Assembly (NCBI GenBank): GCA_030581615.1
Contig: JAKTTT010000016.1
Span: 124,001 to 188,000, forward strand
DNA length: 64,000 nt
DNA from: Alloascoidea africana
Lineage: Eukaryota; Ascomycota; Alloascoideomycetes; Alloascoideales; Alloascoideaceae
Reading direction: 5' to 3'
This document shows positions 30,129 to 41,280 of this stretch, piece by piece (position 1 is the first letter of the stretch; every line of letters begins with the position of its first letter). The translations under genes and the position numbers were made by a program. The notes beneath the pieces were generated by a model, which was given only the letters and a program-made list of their open reading frames with translations, did not search any database and was not told the DNA's origin.

Positions 30129-30146
30129 GCTTAAACATGTTTAAGC
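30129..30146. promoter_or_regulatory. 18-bp perfect palindrome
   Basis: GCTTAAACATGTTTAAGC reads the same on both strands and starts five bases after the CACGTG box. Its length makes chance unlikely, and it is a candidate dimer-binding site. Confidence 0.5.
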
Positions 30147-30732
30147 ACTAGGTATACTTTTCCAACTTTATTGCCATCTATTTACTGTTTGAGCAAAAAG
30201 AACCTACCAGTTTTTGACATCGCCGTTGGTCTAACACCGTTGGTTTGAAACTGGGTACAGCACTTGACAGAGATACCCACAATACTTCACGATGAAAGAG
30301 ACTAGTTTGAGCAACATTTTTGGTACGTCATAAGACACTATGGCGTACAATGACATTTTAAATTAGACTTGTCTATTTACAAAAATAAAAATAATAAACG
30401 ATTTAGAAGAATTAAGCGACAAGAAAGAAGAAAGAAAAAAAAAAGTACATGATCAGCAGCGCCTTTATAAATAATACTAAAAGAAGAAAACTAAAAGAAA
30501 CCAAAATAAAGAACTAAAAACAATTTCAAATAAACCTCACAATGTGTATGCGCTTTAAGATAAATATTAGAACGAGGTAAAGAGCATCATTCCCATGCGA
30601 GGGATCAACCACATCACCATCGTTATAATCATTATCATCGTCATTAATAATATTATTAATTATTATTTTTTTCATCATTATTGCCAAAAATCGATATATC
30701 CATTTGTCATTGACATTGACATTGGCTTATCG

Positions 30733-33700
30733 CTAAAACGTGCTTGCTTGAATCGACTCTATCATATCGTCAAGAACCTCTTTCTTGTCAAAATCGAGTT
30801 CTTCCTCATTGGCATTTCCCTTTTCCTTTTTGGGCTCCTTCCCTTCCTTCAATGCATCTGTTTCGTCTTTCTTTTTCTCGGGACTATCAGAGCTCGAATC
30901 AACATCACCAGTAGCAGCGGCAGCAGCAGTGGCAGCGGCAGCAGCCTTGGCCTCGGCCTCCGCAGCTTCTTTTTCAGCCTGAATCTCAGCATCGTCTTTC
31001 CTGAACACCTGCTCAATCCCAACTCCTTCATTTTCGATTCGTTTTATCACATCAATCACACCAGTTAAATCTCGAGTTTTCAAGAGCAAATCTTTTGCTT
31101 CTACTCCTGACAAAGTGCCATGCTTCTTAATAACCTCCGTTACTTTTCGTGTCAGTTCATTTTTCTTTTCCTCACTCTCCTGCTGCATATGCTCCTTTTT
31201 TAACTTTTCTTTCAGCTGTGTTCCCAACTTGTGTATATTTCCTTCTTCAATTTCTTGTTGCTTGGCATGTGAAAATGAATTCGTTGGTGTTCGTTCTAGC
31301 TCTCCAGCATGTAGAAAAGAAACAACATCGCTATCATCTGTTGAACCTCTCACAGAATAATCTTTCTTTGTAGGAATCAGATTCCCAGAGTGCCCCACTG
31401 GAAGCTTCTCAGTACTAAGTGCCATGTCCGACGTAGAGGAGGATAGTAGTGGCGATATAGGATTGCTTTCGGATTCTGAAGGAGATGGAGAAGCCAGTAT
31501 CCGTTCCTTTGCAGCAGTCATAATCTTCTCAAGTGTAATATTGAGAAAATAAAACCTGATAAGGGTTTCCTTGCCCTCAAGCGTCAGCTCATGCTTGTTA
31601 CGCATTTCCGTAAGCGTTTGAATAGTTTTCTTGATTGTACCTTGAACAGTCCTTGCCTTTTCCATGAAAGCATCATCTGTCAAAGCGTGCGAGCAGGAAA
31701 GCAGCCTTGTGAAATCGTTACTATCAAAATTTGAAACTCCAACTGTTCCTTCAGTGGTACTTATAGGGTGCATCATGTTCTTGACATTTTGTAAACAACA
31801 ATACTTGATACCGTCAAGATATTTTGAAGGCACCTTTTTGGTATCCAATTCAACGGCGATAATCGTGCTAGAGGCCTGAACCGCAGCCATAATAGCACCC
31901 GATGACTTTTTGTCCATTTGTGGATTACCCAGAAAACTGATATGCGACAGTGTGGGACATACTGAAAGAGTGTTTGCCAAAGCCGTTATTGTAGTTGAGT
32001 GTAGTTCATTGTGATCGAAATGCAACCGCCTCAAGTTCATAAACTGGGGCAAAATCGTTATGAACTGGGGCACCAACTCAGGAAATAAATCAGGATTGAA
32101 AGAAAGATCCAAAAATGCCAGAGCAGGGAGCGTTGAGAGCGCTTGTAAGAAACGAGAAGTGGATTCATTAGGTTTCAATGAAGTGCCACTAAGGGAAAGG
32201 TACTTGAGACCAAACATTTCAGGCGGCAAATTTGTAATCGTTTTTTCGCTGTTGTTTTTCAACAAAGTTTGGAACCGACCAACAAGCTTGTGTATTACAT
32301 TTGTAAAAGGTTCCAAATTTTGTTCCAGGTTATTGAAGCCAAGGTCCAGCCCTGACGCGTAGATTCCCTTTTGCCCTAGCCATTCCGCAATCAACTCGCA
32401 ATGCTCAAAGGTGAGCTTGTTGTTTGAAAGTCCTAGTCTTCTAACTCCCTTTTGACAGCCCTTGTAAAGCAGGTCTTTAAAGTCCAACACATCTGGAATC
32501 TGACATCCGTTTAGGATCAGATCCTTCATGCCCTTCCGGTTATGTAAAACTTTAACAAATAACTTCCAATCCATATCAGATCTTGAAAAATCATCTGCTC
32601 TCATCCTTTTTGCATCTGTTTTCATTGTAATGTCGACACCGTTATCCTTCTCCTTCTCTTTATCATCCGCCGGTTTGTCTTCGGCTTCTCGAATTCTCAT
32701 GCGCCTAGCGATAATATCATCAGAGGGCAATTGTGACAGATCCAACTGGTTCAAGGACGTGTTAACAGAGAGGAACCAACACAGGTATTTCCATCCTGAA
32801 GCATCCAAAACAAAGTTTCTCAACGACAACTTTGTCAACCATTTTGAAAACACTAGAGAAGAGAGAATAGTTCGAAACATTTCACTGGTAAGAGAAACAT
32901 CATCCAGTACGATGCAAACCACGGGCACCACAGAAATGAAATCTGCAAACGTTAGCACCTCTATCATGGATGGTTTTGTGTTTCTCTGTTTCAAAAGTGG
33001 GATTGGAGTCTCTGGACATGCTTTAATCTGTTTGAGAGTCGACTGAATAGGAAGAATTTCTCTCAAATGGCAACAGCGGGTATAGACAACGTCTAAAGGA
33101 GGATGTTTGGATTCAGGCTCGGATTCGGATTCGGATTCAGATTCATCAGATCCAATGCTGTCCAAGTCGCCATCTGATTTAGGGTTGCTTGCATTCGCAT
33201 CCTCATGATGTTTTGCCAATGGCTTGTCAATTTCAATGTTTGCAGCCTTGTTGCTTATCTCGACATTGTCATCCGCCTCTGGCGAAGAAGAGCCATCAGT
33301 CTTGTCTTTATCCTTGGCTCTTGCTTCTGCAGCAGCCGCAGCGGCACCCATCGCGATATTTTGTTTTTGCAGCGTTGCAGTGTCGGATTTACACGGAGTA
33401 GTGGTACCACCACCACCACTGGCGCCCGATCCAAACGATATCAAAGACTGGTGCTGACTCTCCAATAAATTCGTAGCAGTCATGTAAGGGATCGAAGGGT
33501 CCACCCGAGGAATCACCAATTTTGTCTCTACCCCCTTTGCATTCAGCTTATGAATGATGACTCCGCCTGATGTGACTTCAACATTTCCCTTTCTTGGATG
33601 TCTTGAAGGAATCTGCTGAGGAGGATCATTATCAAAGACGTCAACTACAAACCCCACATGGTGCAATGGTTTCATAGAAGACAACTCTTTCATTTTACAA

Positions 33701-34476
33701 GACAGCCGTGTTGTGTTTTTGCAGAAAATTCGGCTCTCCCGATCCGGAAGATTTTGAACCGCGGAGCCCTTCCGCTTTCCGGTTGAATGAACAAGTGTGC
33801 TTGCTCGCTTGCGAAATTTGGAGAAACTTGTTTCCTGTGATGCTGGGAGCTGTGCAGATGCAGACAATGGATCGATCGTAATTGTTGCTGACTTCTGTTC
33901 GGATTCTTTGGTTGAATGGGATCGCGAGTAGTAGTCGAAAGGATTATTGTCGATCGGATTATGCGTGTGCGATTCATTTGTAGTCCTATCATTATTACTG
34001 GTGACTGTTTTGGGGGTGGTGGGGACAGAACCGGCACTAGTGTTGTTCTCGTCTATCACGTTAGATGGTTGATTTCTATTTCCATTATCTTTCTCTTTTG
34101 TAGTTGGCTCTGCAATTTTATCCTGGTCTTCGGCTACATTGCTAGCTCGTTTCAAAAACTTTGAAGAGAGAGATCTGAAAAGACCAGTCTTCTTTGGCCG
34201 GGATTGAGAGTACATCTTCTTTATCGAGGGTCCAGTTGCGGCTACTGAAGACACAGTTCTGCGCAAGGCAGTAGACGATTTACTAGGCTGGTCATGATTG
34301 CATGTGTGACCCGCAACTTCGGTCTCAGGCAGATTATGGCTACACCCCGAATAGGCATCCTTGAAAGTAGTGGAACGAGTTCGAGTCAGGGGAATTGAGT
34401 CTGTGCGGTAGAGCCAAGCCGTCTCCTCGCTGTCGTCGGCTGAGTTGGTGGAGGAGGGCAGAACTGAGGAAGGCAT
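30733..34476 (-). CDS. Long leucine-rich-repeat protein (RNI-like)
   Basis: A 1247-aa single-exon ORF from ATG 34476-34474. The N-terminal ~380 residues are disordered, basic and Ser-rich, with a DNDPPQQIPSRHPRKGNVEV block like one I recall in fungal Mhp1/Gip3-type proteins. An LRR array of RNI type fills the middle (LSLRNFVLDASGWKYL, LDLSQL, LILNGCQIPD, LGLSNNKLTFEHCELI, LDLGFNNLE, LDLSFNPDL, LHFDHNEL, SFLGNPQMD). A helical, charged C-terminal region follows, with an Ala run and Glu/Lys-rich stretches. In vertebrates, LRR proteins with such an N-terminal block include PP1 regulators such as PPP1R37. A protein-phosphatase scaffold role is possible but unproven. Confidence 0.8.
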   Translation of the reverse strand: MPSSVLPSSTNSADDSEETAWLYRTDSIPLTRTRSTTFKDAYSGCSHNLPETEVAGHTCNHDQPSKSSTALRRTVSSVAATGPSIKKMYSQSRPKKTGLFRSLSSKFLKRASNVAEDQDKIAEPTTKEKDNGNRNQPSNVIDENNTSAGSVPTTPKTVTSNNDRTTNESHTHNPIDNNPFDYYSRSHSTKESEQKSATITIDPLSASAQLPASQETSFSKFRKRASTLVHSTGKRKGSAVQNLPDRESRIFCKNTTRLSCKMKELSSMKPLHHVGFVVDVFDNDPPQQIPSRHPRKGNVEVTSGGVIIHKLNAKGVETKLVIPRVDPSIPYMTATNLLESQHQSLISFGSGASGGGGTTTPCKSDTATLQKQNIAMGAAAAAAEARAKDKDKTDGSSSPEADDNVEISNKAANIEIDKPLAKHHEDANASNPKSDGDLDSIGSDESESESESEPESKHPPLDVVYTRCCHLREILPIQSTLKQIKACPETPIPLLKQRNTKPSMIEVLTFADFISVVPVVCIVLDDVSLTSEMFRTILSSLVFSKWLTKLSLRNFVLDASGWKYLCWFLSVNTSLNQLDLSQLPSDDIIARRMRIREAEDKPADDKEKEKDNGVDITMKTDAKRMRADDFSRSDMDWKLFVKVLHNRKGMKDLILNGCQIPDVLDFKDLLYKGCQKGVRRLGLSNNKLTFEHCELIAEWLGQKGIYASGLDLGFNNLEQNLEPFTNVIHKLVGRFQTLLKNNSEKTITNLPPEMFGLKYLSLSGTSLKPNESTSRFLQALSTLPALAFLDLSFNPDLFPELVPQFITILPQFMNLRRLHFDHNELHSTTITALANTLSVCPTLSHISFLGNPQMDKKSSGAIMAAVQASSTIIAVELDTKKVPSKYLDGIKYCCLQNVKNMMHPISTTEGTVGVSNFDSNDFTRLLSCSHALTDDAFMEKARTVQGTIKKTIQTLTEMRNKHELTLEGKETLIRFYFLNITLEKIMTAAKERILASPSPSESESNPISPLLSSSTSDMALSTEKLPVGHSGNLIPTKKDYSVRGSTDDSDVVSFLHAGELERTPTNSFSHAKQQEIEEGNIHKLGTQLKEKLKKEHMQQESEEKKNELTRKVTEVIKKHGTLSGVEAKDLLLKTRDLTGVIDVIKRIENEGVGIEQVFRKDDAEIQAEKEAAEAEAKAAAAATAAAAATGDVDSSSDSPEKKKDETDALKEGKEPKKEKGNANEEELDFDKKEVLDDMIESIQASTF

Positions 34477-35103
34477 GGTGGAGAAGAAACAAGGGCGTTC
34501 CTGGGATGGAAAAGCTGGTGTGGGGAGAAAGCGAGAAAAAGAGGAGGGAAACAAGAAGCAAATGCCACTATTTATGAATAAATCATGAGACGAGCATGCA
34601 CAGTGGCAGATAAGAAAGTTCTGCTCTGCCCGGAAGTTTCTACGCAAAGCTCTCGGAGTTTCGCAGGGTCACCCTGCCAGGGTCTCGCCATTTCTGCAGA
34701 GCGACGCGCGGCCCTGCATGCACGGCTCCGCGAGCCCACGCGAGCCGACACAAGCGTTCTGAAAAATATAAAAACTGGCCTCCTTCGCAGAGAATAGGCC
34801 AGCTTTCGCGGAGCCCCGTGAATTCTGATCAGACATGTGATCGTCTGCGCGAGGCGGTCATGGCACAGCTTGGAGCCAAGACTGAAGGAGCTATCAGTTT
34901 CAAAACGGAAGAATGAACGGTGATGAGGACTCTTGTGGAAGCCAAGACTGCCTCAGGAGGGCCTTTACCCATTAAATTTTTGTTCAATTCCCGTCCACGT
35001 TTACTATGCCAAGCCTACTAAGTCTTTTTTTTTTTTTTGTTTTTTGGTCGGCTTTTCTTGCTTCTCTATTTACAAAGTAAGATAGGTTCGCCGCACTCCT
35101 GTC
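34477..35103. promoter_or_regulatory. LRR-gene promoter and MGR3 3' flank
   Basis: The part from 34600 to 34860 is GC-rich, with a CAGGGTCACCCTGCCAGGGTC imperfect palindrome near 34657. A T-run lies at 35025-35045 near the MGR3 stop. No ORF of interest was seen. Confidence 0.45.
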
Positions 35104-36615
35104 TCAAAGAAGAACCTCCCATAGCCCATACTTCCCCAGATTCGCAATCGGAATAGATGCGGTCTCAGCTATTCTGGTCCATCGCTCGGCCTCGTCTTTA
35201 TATTCTCCCTTGACCTTGCTCAGATTCCCATACATCACCTTCAGGTTTTGCGCCGTCATTAGAGCACACTCTGCAGACTTGATATCCGTGTGGCTGTACT
35301 GCTGACTCTCGTCAAACGCCATTCGGGCCCAGAAAATAGCCTTTGACTTTAGTCCAATCTTCCAAAACACCTCGGAAATGTATGAACGTATAATTGACTC
35401 ATCCGCGTAGTCAAGAGTAGTTGATGGCTTCTCCTTCTCGGCACGCAGATTTTCCCAGTCTATTGATCCATCGCCTTTTGGAAGGTACGACTTGGGCTCT
35501 TTGTATTTCGTCTCCATCCACCTCAAATGCTTCATTGAACGAAGCACAGATAAGAAAATCGGTAAGGCATGCTTCATATTGTTCTGCTTGCTATAAAAGA
35601 TCCCCGCCTCTGTCGCCGCTGTCAGTGCTTGTCTCGTAGCGTTTACATGTTCTGGTAGCACAGCAATCGATGGATCGAGAGCACTATCTAAAGGATCTGA
35701 AAAGTAGGCATCTTGGTGAACTCCGGGCTGTATCCTCTTTTGTCCTTTCCCACCGCCCAGAGCAAACTCGACGCCATTGAGATAGTATTTTTCTGCCAAG
35801 TTATCGTTCCCGCTCGCAGATTCGTATTCTCCGAGAATAATCGCAGCTTTTGACTTCAAATCGCCAGTTCCCAATCTGATATATATGCCTTTTCGCAGGT
35901 TTTCGATACACGCCTGTTGCTGTTCTTCGGTGGTCTCCGCAATCAAGTCCTGTTGAAGCCCCAATCTAATCAATGCATCCGAGTACTTCCCAATCCATTC
36001 GTCATCACGGTTGGAAAAATCGAGAACTGTTGCATCGCCACTTGAATCCTTCAACGACTCTTCTAACTGGTCCACCACGTACTTGAAAAACCTTGAGGCT
36101 TGAGCAGGATCCTTAACAATTTCCGTGTAATAAATGCCCGTCCTGAAAGCGCTGCAAATCTTAAAGCTCCAGTCTTTTGCAGGTCGTTCTATCCGATCAA
36201 CGTAGAACGTTATTCCACCATAAACAACGACAACAATTCCAACTAGAGCACCGTAAAAGTACAATATACCCCGAACAATGGAGCGAGAAATGGACAACAA
36301 CCTTATCCCGATCGGACTCGTAACTTCAAACAGATAGCCCCGTTTCTGAAACAGCACCGGCTGTAATAAGTTGCCGTTCCGGAAACCATGGATGCCCAAT
36401 CCAGTCTTTAAAAGTAATGGAGAGGTCCGAGTTGGCTGATGTCTTACTGTATAATGCCTTTTTTCTCCACTCCATGCTCTTCCATGACATTCTTGTAGAA
36501 CAAGGGACGGTCTTGGCGACGCCATCCAAAACGATCCACGAACTCCTGGAGCGCTATATGCTTTTCGGATCGCAAGCCCTGAAGCCCATTTCGGCTTGAG
36601 CGCTGCGTGAATCAT
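35104..36615 (-). CDS. MGR3: Mgr3-like adaptor of the mitochondrial i-AAA protease
   Basis: A 503-aa single-exon protein. S. cerevisiae Mgr3 pairs with Mgr1 to pass substrates to Yme1 in the inner membrane. The first ~90 residues are rich in Arg, Ser and Ala without many acids, like a presequence. One membrane segment follows (GILYFYGALVGIVVVVYGGI, near residues 115-135). The rest is helical with TPR-like pairs, for example ENLRKGIYIRLGTGDLKSKA, AEKYYLNGVEFAL and IFWARMAF. Length equals that of yeast Mgr3 (501 aa). The assignment rests on layout and general similarity, and other TPR inner-membrane proteins remain possible. Confidence 0.7.
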   Translation of the reverse strand: MIHAALKPKWASGLAIRKAYSAPGVRGSFWMASPRPSLVLQECHGRAWSGEKRHYTVRHQPTRTSPLLLKTGLGIHGFRNGNLLQPVLFQKRGYLFEVTSPIGIRLLSISRSIVRGILYFYGALVGIVVVVYGGITFYVDRIERPAKDWSFKICSAFRTGIYYTEIVKDPAQASRFFKYVVDQLEESLKDSSGDATVLDFSNRDDEWIGKYSDALIRLGLQQDLIAETTEEQQQACIENLRKGIYIRLGTGDLKSKAAIILGEYESASGNDNLAEKYYLNGVEFALGGGKGQKRIQPGVHQDAYFSDPLDSALDPSIAVLPEHVNATRQALTAATEAGIFYSKQNNMKHALPIFLSVLRSMKHLRWMETKYKEPKSYLPKGDGSIDWENLRAEKEKPSTTLDYADESIIRSYISEVFWKIGLKSKAIFWARMAFDESQQYSHTDIKSAECALMTAQNLKVMYGNLSKVKGEYKDEAERWTRIAETASIPIANLGKYGLWEVLL

Positions 36616-37299
36616 ATTTCAATTGCTCTTCTTCCTCCTCCAACCAGGAAGGGAAAAAACCAACCTCTACTATTGTTAGTGGTTACCCGGTTTCAGAGGT
36701 TTGTATAGTGACCAAGACTCAAGGCATACTCGAGCATTGTGAAAGTATCTTGGTCAAACTATTATTGAATGAACAAACGTTCAGCTCTTCAGTGATATAT
36801 ATAGAAGAGGTTTAGATCATAACCGTGTTAATCCATTCCCTCTGTACTCTGTAAAATGATCAATTTTCTTATCAAACACCTTATCACAAACATAGATCGA
36901 ATCTGCAGTTACAGATGATTGCCTGGTCAGGAATTTGTGTTTCTAGTTTCCTTGTAAACAAGATAGAAATCAAGCCATCCATATCTCAATTTACAATCTG
37001 CTTGCTTGTAACAGGCGGGATCAAAAGGCATAAGAATCCCCTCCTTTCGAAGTGGTTAATGAGAAACCATTTATTGTTGAAGTGAAAGTGATTATACTTT
37101 TTATAAGATCTTTTTTCTGTCAAACTCCTTTGGTTTTAATCGAGAAATTTATTAAAGGTTATTAATTTGGGTATGTCGGGCATTAGCATAGTTAGATGCC
37201 CTAGGTACAGTAATTAAACGAAAAAAGCATTCAAACGAATGTGGTCAGGGCATCGTCAACACAACTATTTTAAACAAAAATTGAAAATGTAGGAGAAAT
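36616..37299. other. MGR3 promoter and acetyltransferase 3' flank
   Basis: 684 AT-rich bases. TATATATAGAAG at 36797-36808 lies about 185 bp upstream of MGR3 and reads as a TATA-like stretch. No gene or repeat was seen. Confidence 0.5.
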
Positions 37300-38877
37300 T
37301 CAGAGAGCTTCGGGCTCCAGAATCTGCTGTTTAAAAGACGTCATTATGTCTTCAAAAGTTTTGAACCCGTCTTTTTGTTCTGATTTTAAAAAGCTAGGGC
37401 CAATAGAAACGTAGATCGATAGTACTGGGCCATCAGTCGTTTGAACAGTGATGCAATTCACCTGGAAAGTCGCGCAGTATGCCCCAGTTAAAAAAGACAT
37501 TCTTTCCACTTTGTATTTGGAAGGATTGATTGCTTCTTTGTCGTCCAAACTTTCAAGCCCGAGATTCGAGATTGAAAGCGTTACATCTTGTGGCTGTTTC
37601 AACATGCTGCTAAAATGATTATAAGGGTTCAGACCCAGTGAAACAAGTCCGGTCATGGAGTTTCGTTGCAAAAACTCAAAGCTTAAACATTTTTTCAATT
37701 CTTGGGAAATTTTTTCCACAATGGGCCATGAGGTTCTACTGTCTCCTGATATTGGACCATCAGAGTTGTCAATTGCTGTAACATACAAACCGCACAGGTC
37801 TTCTGGACTCGTTCCTCCTAATTTGGATTCAAAATCCAAACATGACCCCTTGATAAACTTTCTCGTATCGATTGCAATCTCTGTAATCGTAGTTTTATCA
37901 ATGAAAAGATCCTGAATTGCTTTTAGAAAAGCAATCTGTAAGAAGGAAGTGACAGAAACTTTTCTCTTTTTGCAAGCGTTGATGATCCGCTCTCCTTTCA
38001 TAACAGATAGGTTGATCATGGAACAGAGTACAGGACCTTCAGGGTCAATCTGCGCAGGTATTTTGAAATCCTTATCCGGGATCACAGGATTAAACTTCAA
38101 AGTCGGCGCGGATCTTATCACAAACTTCTTAACAAATTCTGGGAGAATCCCAATTGCTTTCCTAGCGAGATATGTCCAAGATGGTGAAAACTCGAGGACT
38201 GATTCCATGGGCGGTGGTAAACGAGCGTCTTTTGGAAAATCGCTTCTTATTATTGTGGTGCTGAAAATTGCACTATTGCCTGGTTCACTCTCCAACTCCC
38301 GCAAGATCCGAAGCACCTTTCTTTGAATAATACATCCCGATCTTCCATCCAATAGAAGATGGTCATAAACAAACCAGAGCTCGCGTCTGTTTAGAACAAC
38401 AAATTTCCATAGTACTTCATTTTCAGCGTTAATCTTATCAGCGAACGACTCAGAGACAACCTCTGATACTAAAGAAGATGTCAACGCCGATTTTGGATCG
38501 TCCACAGTGAATTTTTCCTCGGTATCCCGGAATTCAACAACCTGTTCGAGGTCTAATGACTCGATAACCCTCCATTCTGCCTTTGGGTGGGTTTCTGTGA
38601 TGTCGTCAAAGAAGAGGTTTGCGGCAAGCCACGGAACCTCCAAAACGAGTCTTCGAAGAGCTTCTAGAAGCATATTCCTCGGAATATCTGAGGAATAGCG
38701 CGCAGAGATTGAAACTCCTCCGTAGATTTTCCTGTAACTTCTCACCACATAGTACCATTCCAAAGCGCCTTTTTTTGTGATATGGCAGCGTTAACGCAAG
38801 CATTTAGAGCTCCAATGAAATGGTAACTTACTTGGGTTTCTACGCAGTGTAGGATTCACACCAACACCAGATTCCAT
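37300..38877 (-). CDS. Alcohol-acetyltransferase-like enzyme (AATase/condensation fold)
   Basis: Two exons: 38877-38832 and 38768-37300, with a 63-nt intron and GTAAGT donor. The product is 504 aa. Exon 1 gives MESGVGVNPTLRRNP, joined to SALEWYYVVRSYRK. The active-site HxxxD motif is YDHLLLDG near residue 150, and a fold-typical DFG-like element is absent, as in Atf-type proteins. The family (Atf1/Atf2, Sli1) acetylates alcohols, sterols or amines with acetyl-CoA in the cytosol, ER or lipid droplets. Substrate cannot be told from sequence. The length is close to Atf1/2 (525-535 aa). The start is supported by the splice, because the second exon has no usable ATG at its head. Confidence 0.8.
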
Positions 38878-39091
38878 GGAAACAATTTCGACAATGTTGT
38901 AGTGTTAACCGCTCGAAGGAGAAAAACAAATGAAGAGTTGGAAGAATATACAGTTGAGATGCTGGGGACCTTTATGTTCTACCATAGGCCTCTGCAAACA
39001 CAAATCTACACTGCATATACAAATGTGCACGTTTTTCTTCTCCATTGGTGTATTTGACAACCCTATACAGATCAACTAAAAACACTAACTT

Positions 39092-39878
39092 TTAAAAGAT
39101 TTCGCCTTGGGTCGAAGGGATCTCAAAGACGACCTGCTTCCCAGTCAACTTGTTGTAAACGGCCTGGAAGCTCTCCAGCTTGTAGTCAATAGCAGATGAA
39201 TCCTTGGAGTCCAAAAACACCTTTTGAATCTTGTTGCCTCCAACGAGGTATCTAACACGCTTGCCTGTGATTTCGGTGGGGAAGACCAAGTCTTCCAATA
39301 GAGCATCATGGACAGCAGTAAGAGTGCGGGATCTTGGTCTCTTCTGTTGCTTTCTTGCTCTGCGGCCTGGCTTGGGCAGAATACGACGTTCAGCCAGGAA
39401 GACGACATGTCTATCGGGGAACTTCTTTTCCAGCTCACGGGTCAGTCGGGTCTGGACCTTGTGGAAACCATTAAGAGATGGAACTGGGACAAAGATAGCG
39501 ACAACTTTCTTTCCAGCTGGGACCTCCAACTATACATGCCAGAGTTAGTATTATTTCAGATTCTCTTTGATGATTGAATGGGATGATGGGTATCGTTCCA
39601 AGAGCAGCTTTTTAGTCCAACACAATTACGCGCAGTGGTCGTATTCTTTTCCTTGTTTCTACAACTGCTGACTTGTTGTTTTCGATTTTCATCATCTCTT
39701 TTTCTTTCACCATTTTTATTGTGGAACAAGTGCTTACCTCACGAACGCTGTTGAATTGAAGAGGTCGAAGGTCAGCCTTGAGCTCTGGGGAATGGGCCTC
39801 AAGGTCGATGAAGGCCTGTGCAACTTGAAGCTCAAGCTCGGAAGGGTTCCCGTTCGTTACCTTGTTAGCGGCAGACAT
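39092..39878 (-). CDS. RPS7: Ribosomal protein eS7
   Basis: Two exons: 39878-39738 (47 codons) and 39529-39092. A 208-nt phase-0 intron starts with GTAAGC and ends in TATAG. The 192-aa product starts [18 protein letters not shown] and contains [40 protein letters not shown] and [16 protein letters not shown], all invariant eS7 text. It belongs to the 40S body and is needed for 18S rRNA maturation. An intron in RPS7 is also present in S. cerevisiae. A CACGTG at 39967-39972, about 90 bp upstream, fits Cbf1-driven ribosomal-protein promoters of non-Saccharomyces yeasts. Confidence 0.98.
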
Positions 39879-39966
39879 GTTGTTTTACAATGATGAAGGG
39901 AAAAGACAGTCTATTCAAAAGCCCAAAGTCTTCAGAATCATTTTTCTTTCTGCCAAATTTGAAGGT

Positions 39967-39972
39967 CACGTG
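39967..39972. promoter_or_regulatory. CACGTG box upstream of RPS7
   Basis: TCACGTGAG context at 89-94 bp before the RPS7 ATG, followed by two GAGCGTGGT copies. In many yeasts Cbf1 binds such boxes at ribosomal-protein genes. Confidence 0.5.
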
Positions 39973-41252
39973 AGCGTGGTGAGCGTGGTTTTTTGTATTT
40001 TTGTGCCCTTGGTTGGGGTGTATGGAGTTACCATATTGGGAAACAGGATGTGACTGTTTTTCTGGTCTCGCTTTTGTTCTTGCCGCAAATTTGCGCGCAC
40101 ACCTGGGCAAAAGTGCATCAGCAGATTGATGTGCTGCGCAGAGCGTGGGGACATGAAGTTACAATTTCAATTTCGATTCTCATTTTGAAAAGGACAAAGG
40201 ATAAAATCTATGCTTTCTGGGCTGTGACTATTTCTATACCAGAGGTGAAGAAAAATGATCTCCGACTAGTTCCGGATCCGGACTTGGCCTCTGTTTAGAA
40301 AAGAGTGTACATGGGAGAGAAAGTTGGGGTAAATCATTGCCGTTCAACCTTTTTTTGCCCCAGAATAAAATACCTAGAAGAAGGGAAAAAATATTTGTGT
40401 AAAAAAATAGCCAATGCAAGATCTTCAAAAGTTGTTCATTGTAATATTTCTAGAGATGGCGTTGAAAGTTGCGGATCAAAGATTCGAATTGAGTCCTCGG
40501 GAAAGGTGAAAAATACAGATCAAATAAAACCCCTCGAGAAGAGCTGATGGGCTGGGCCATCACTGTTGCCCAGGCTTTGCCGCGGGTAGTCATTAGGGAT
40601 TTTAGCCATTCTGGCTTGACTAATTGTACCCTTGTACTAGTAGTGTCATTCCATGGCGGATAAACGTGCCATCTTTTTTTCTCGCAAGGTTTGACATTAT
40701 GTCTCCATTTCCATCTAAAGACCTCCACCAAGAGCCGAGGTGAAATAACTATGGCCCAATTACTTTACTAGCAGTGCCATTTGAACAAAACAAAAAAGCA
40801 GACATTGTTTGGAAGGTAATAAATCACGAGCATCCCGCCTCCGCTTCCGCATTCCGCCGCACTGGGGTGAAATATGCCTGCTCCGGTGACTTTTGCGACG
40901 TATGGATGACTGTATTTCTGTTTTTGACCGCTTCTCCAGCCTTGGATGTTGCCCATCATCCAGTCCCAGCTGCCTAGACCGTTGGTCTTTCAGGCATCGT
41001 GGCATGCTCCAGCGGCATAGAAAATGACCACTGGCGGCCAATACCACTGCAGAGAAGCAGCGAGCAGGCCGGTCCTCGGCGATTAGCTCTGGCACTCGTC
41101 TTCCTTGTCCAGCGACCCAACAATCCGATGCTGGAGCTACCTTGAGATCCTGACCATCGGCCCATGGCCCGTCGGAAATGCGCGAGCTGGATCGCCGTCG
41201 ATTCGCCAGAAACAGGCACGGAGTCGGATTCGGACGCGGATTTGGAGCGGCG

Positions 41253-41280
41253 CCGGACCCGGACCCGGACCCGGACCCGA
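41253..41280. repeat. GGACCC hexanucleotide repeat
   Basis: Four to five tandem CGGACC/GGACCC units about 290 bp upstream of RKI1, within a locally GC-rich patch. Confidence 0.7.

Larger units (their letters stand above)
29802..30732. other. Acid phosphatase promoter and LRR-gene 3' flank
   Basis: A 930-bp region. The right half of the phosphatase promoter holds a CACGTG box and an 18-bp perfect palindrome. From 30360 on the sequence is A-rich, then ATT-rich (30640-30680). No gene was seen. Confidence 0.6.

Noticed and set aside
39530-39737. Possible C/D-box snoRNA inside the RPS7 intron (ATGATGA near the 5' end, CTGA near the 3' end)
   Set aside because: No terminal stem next to the boxes and no convincing D'/guide arrangement.
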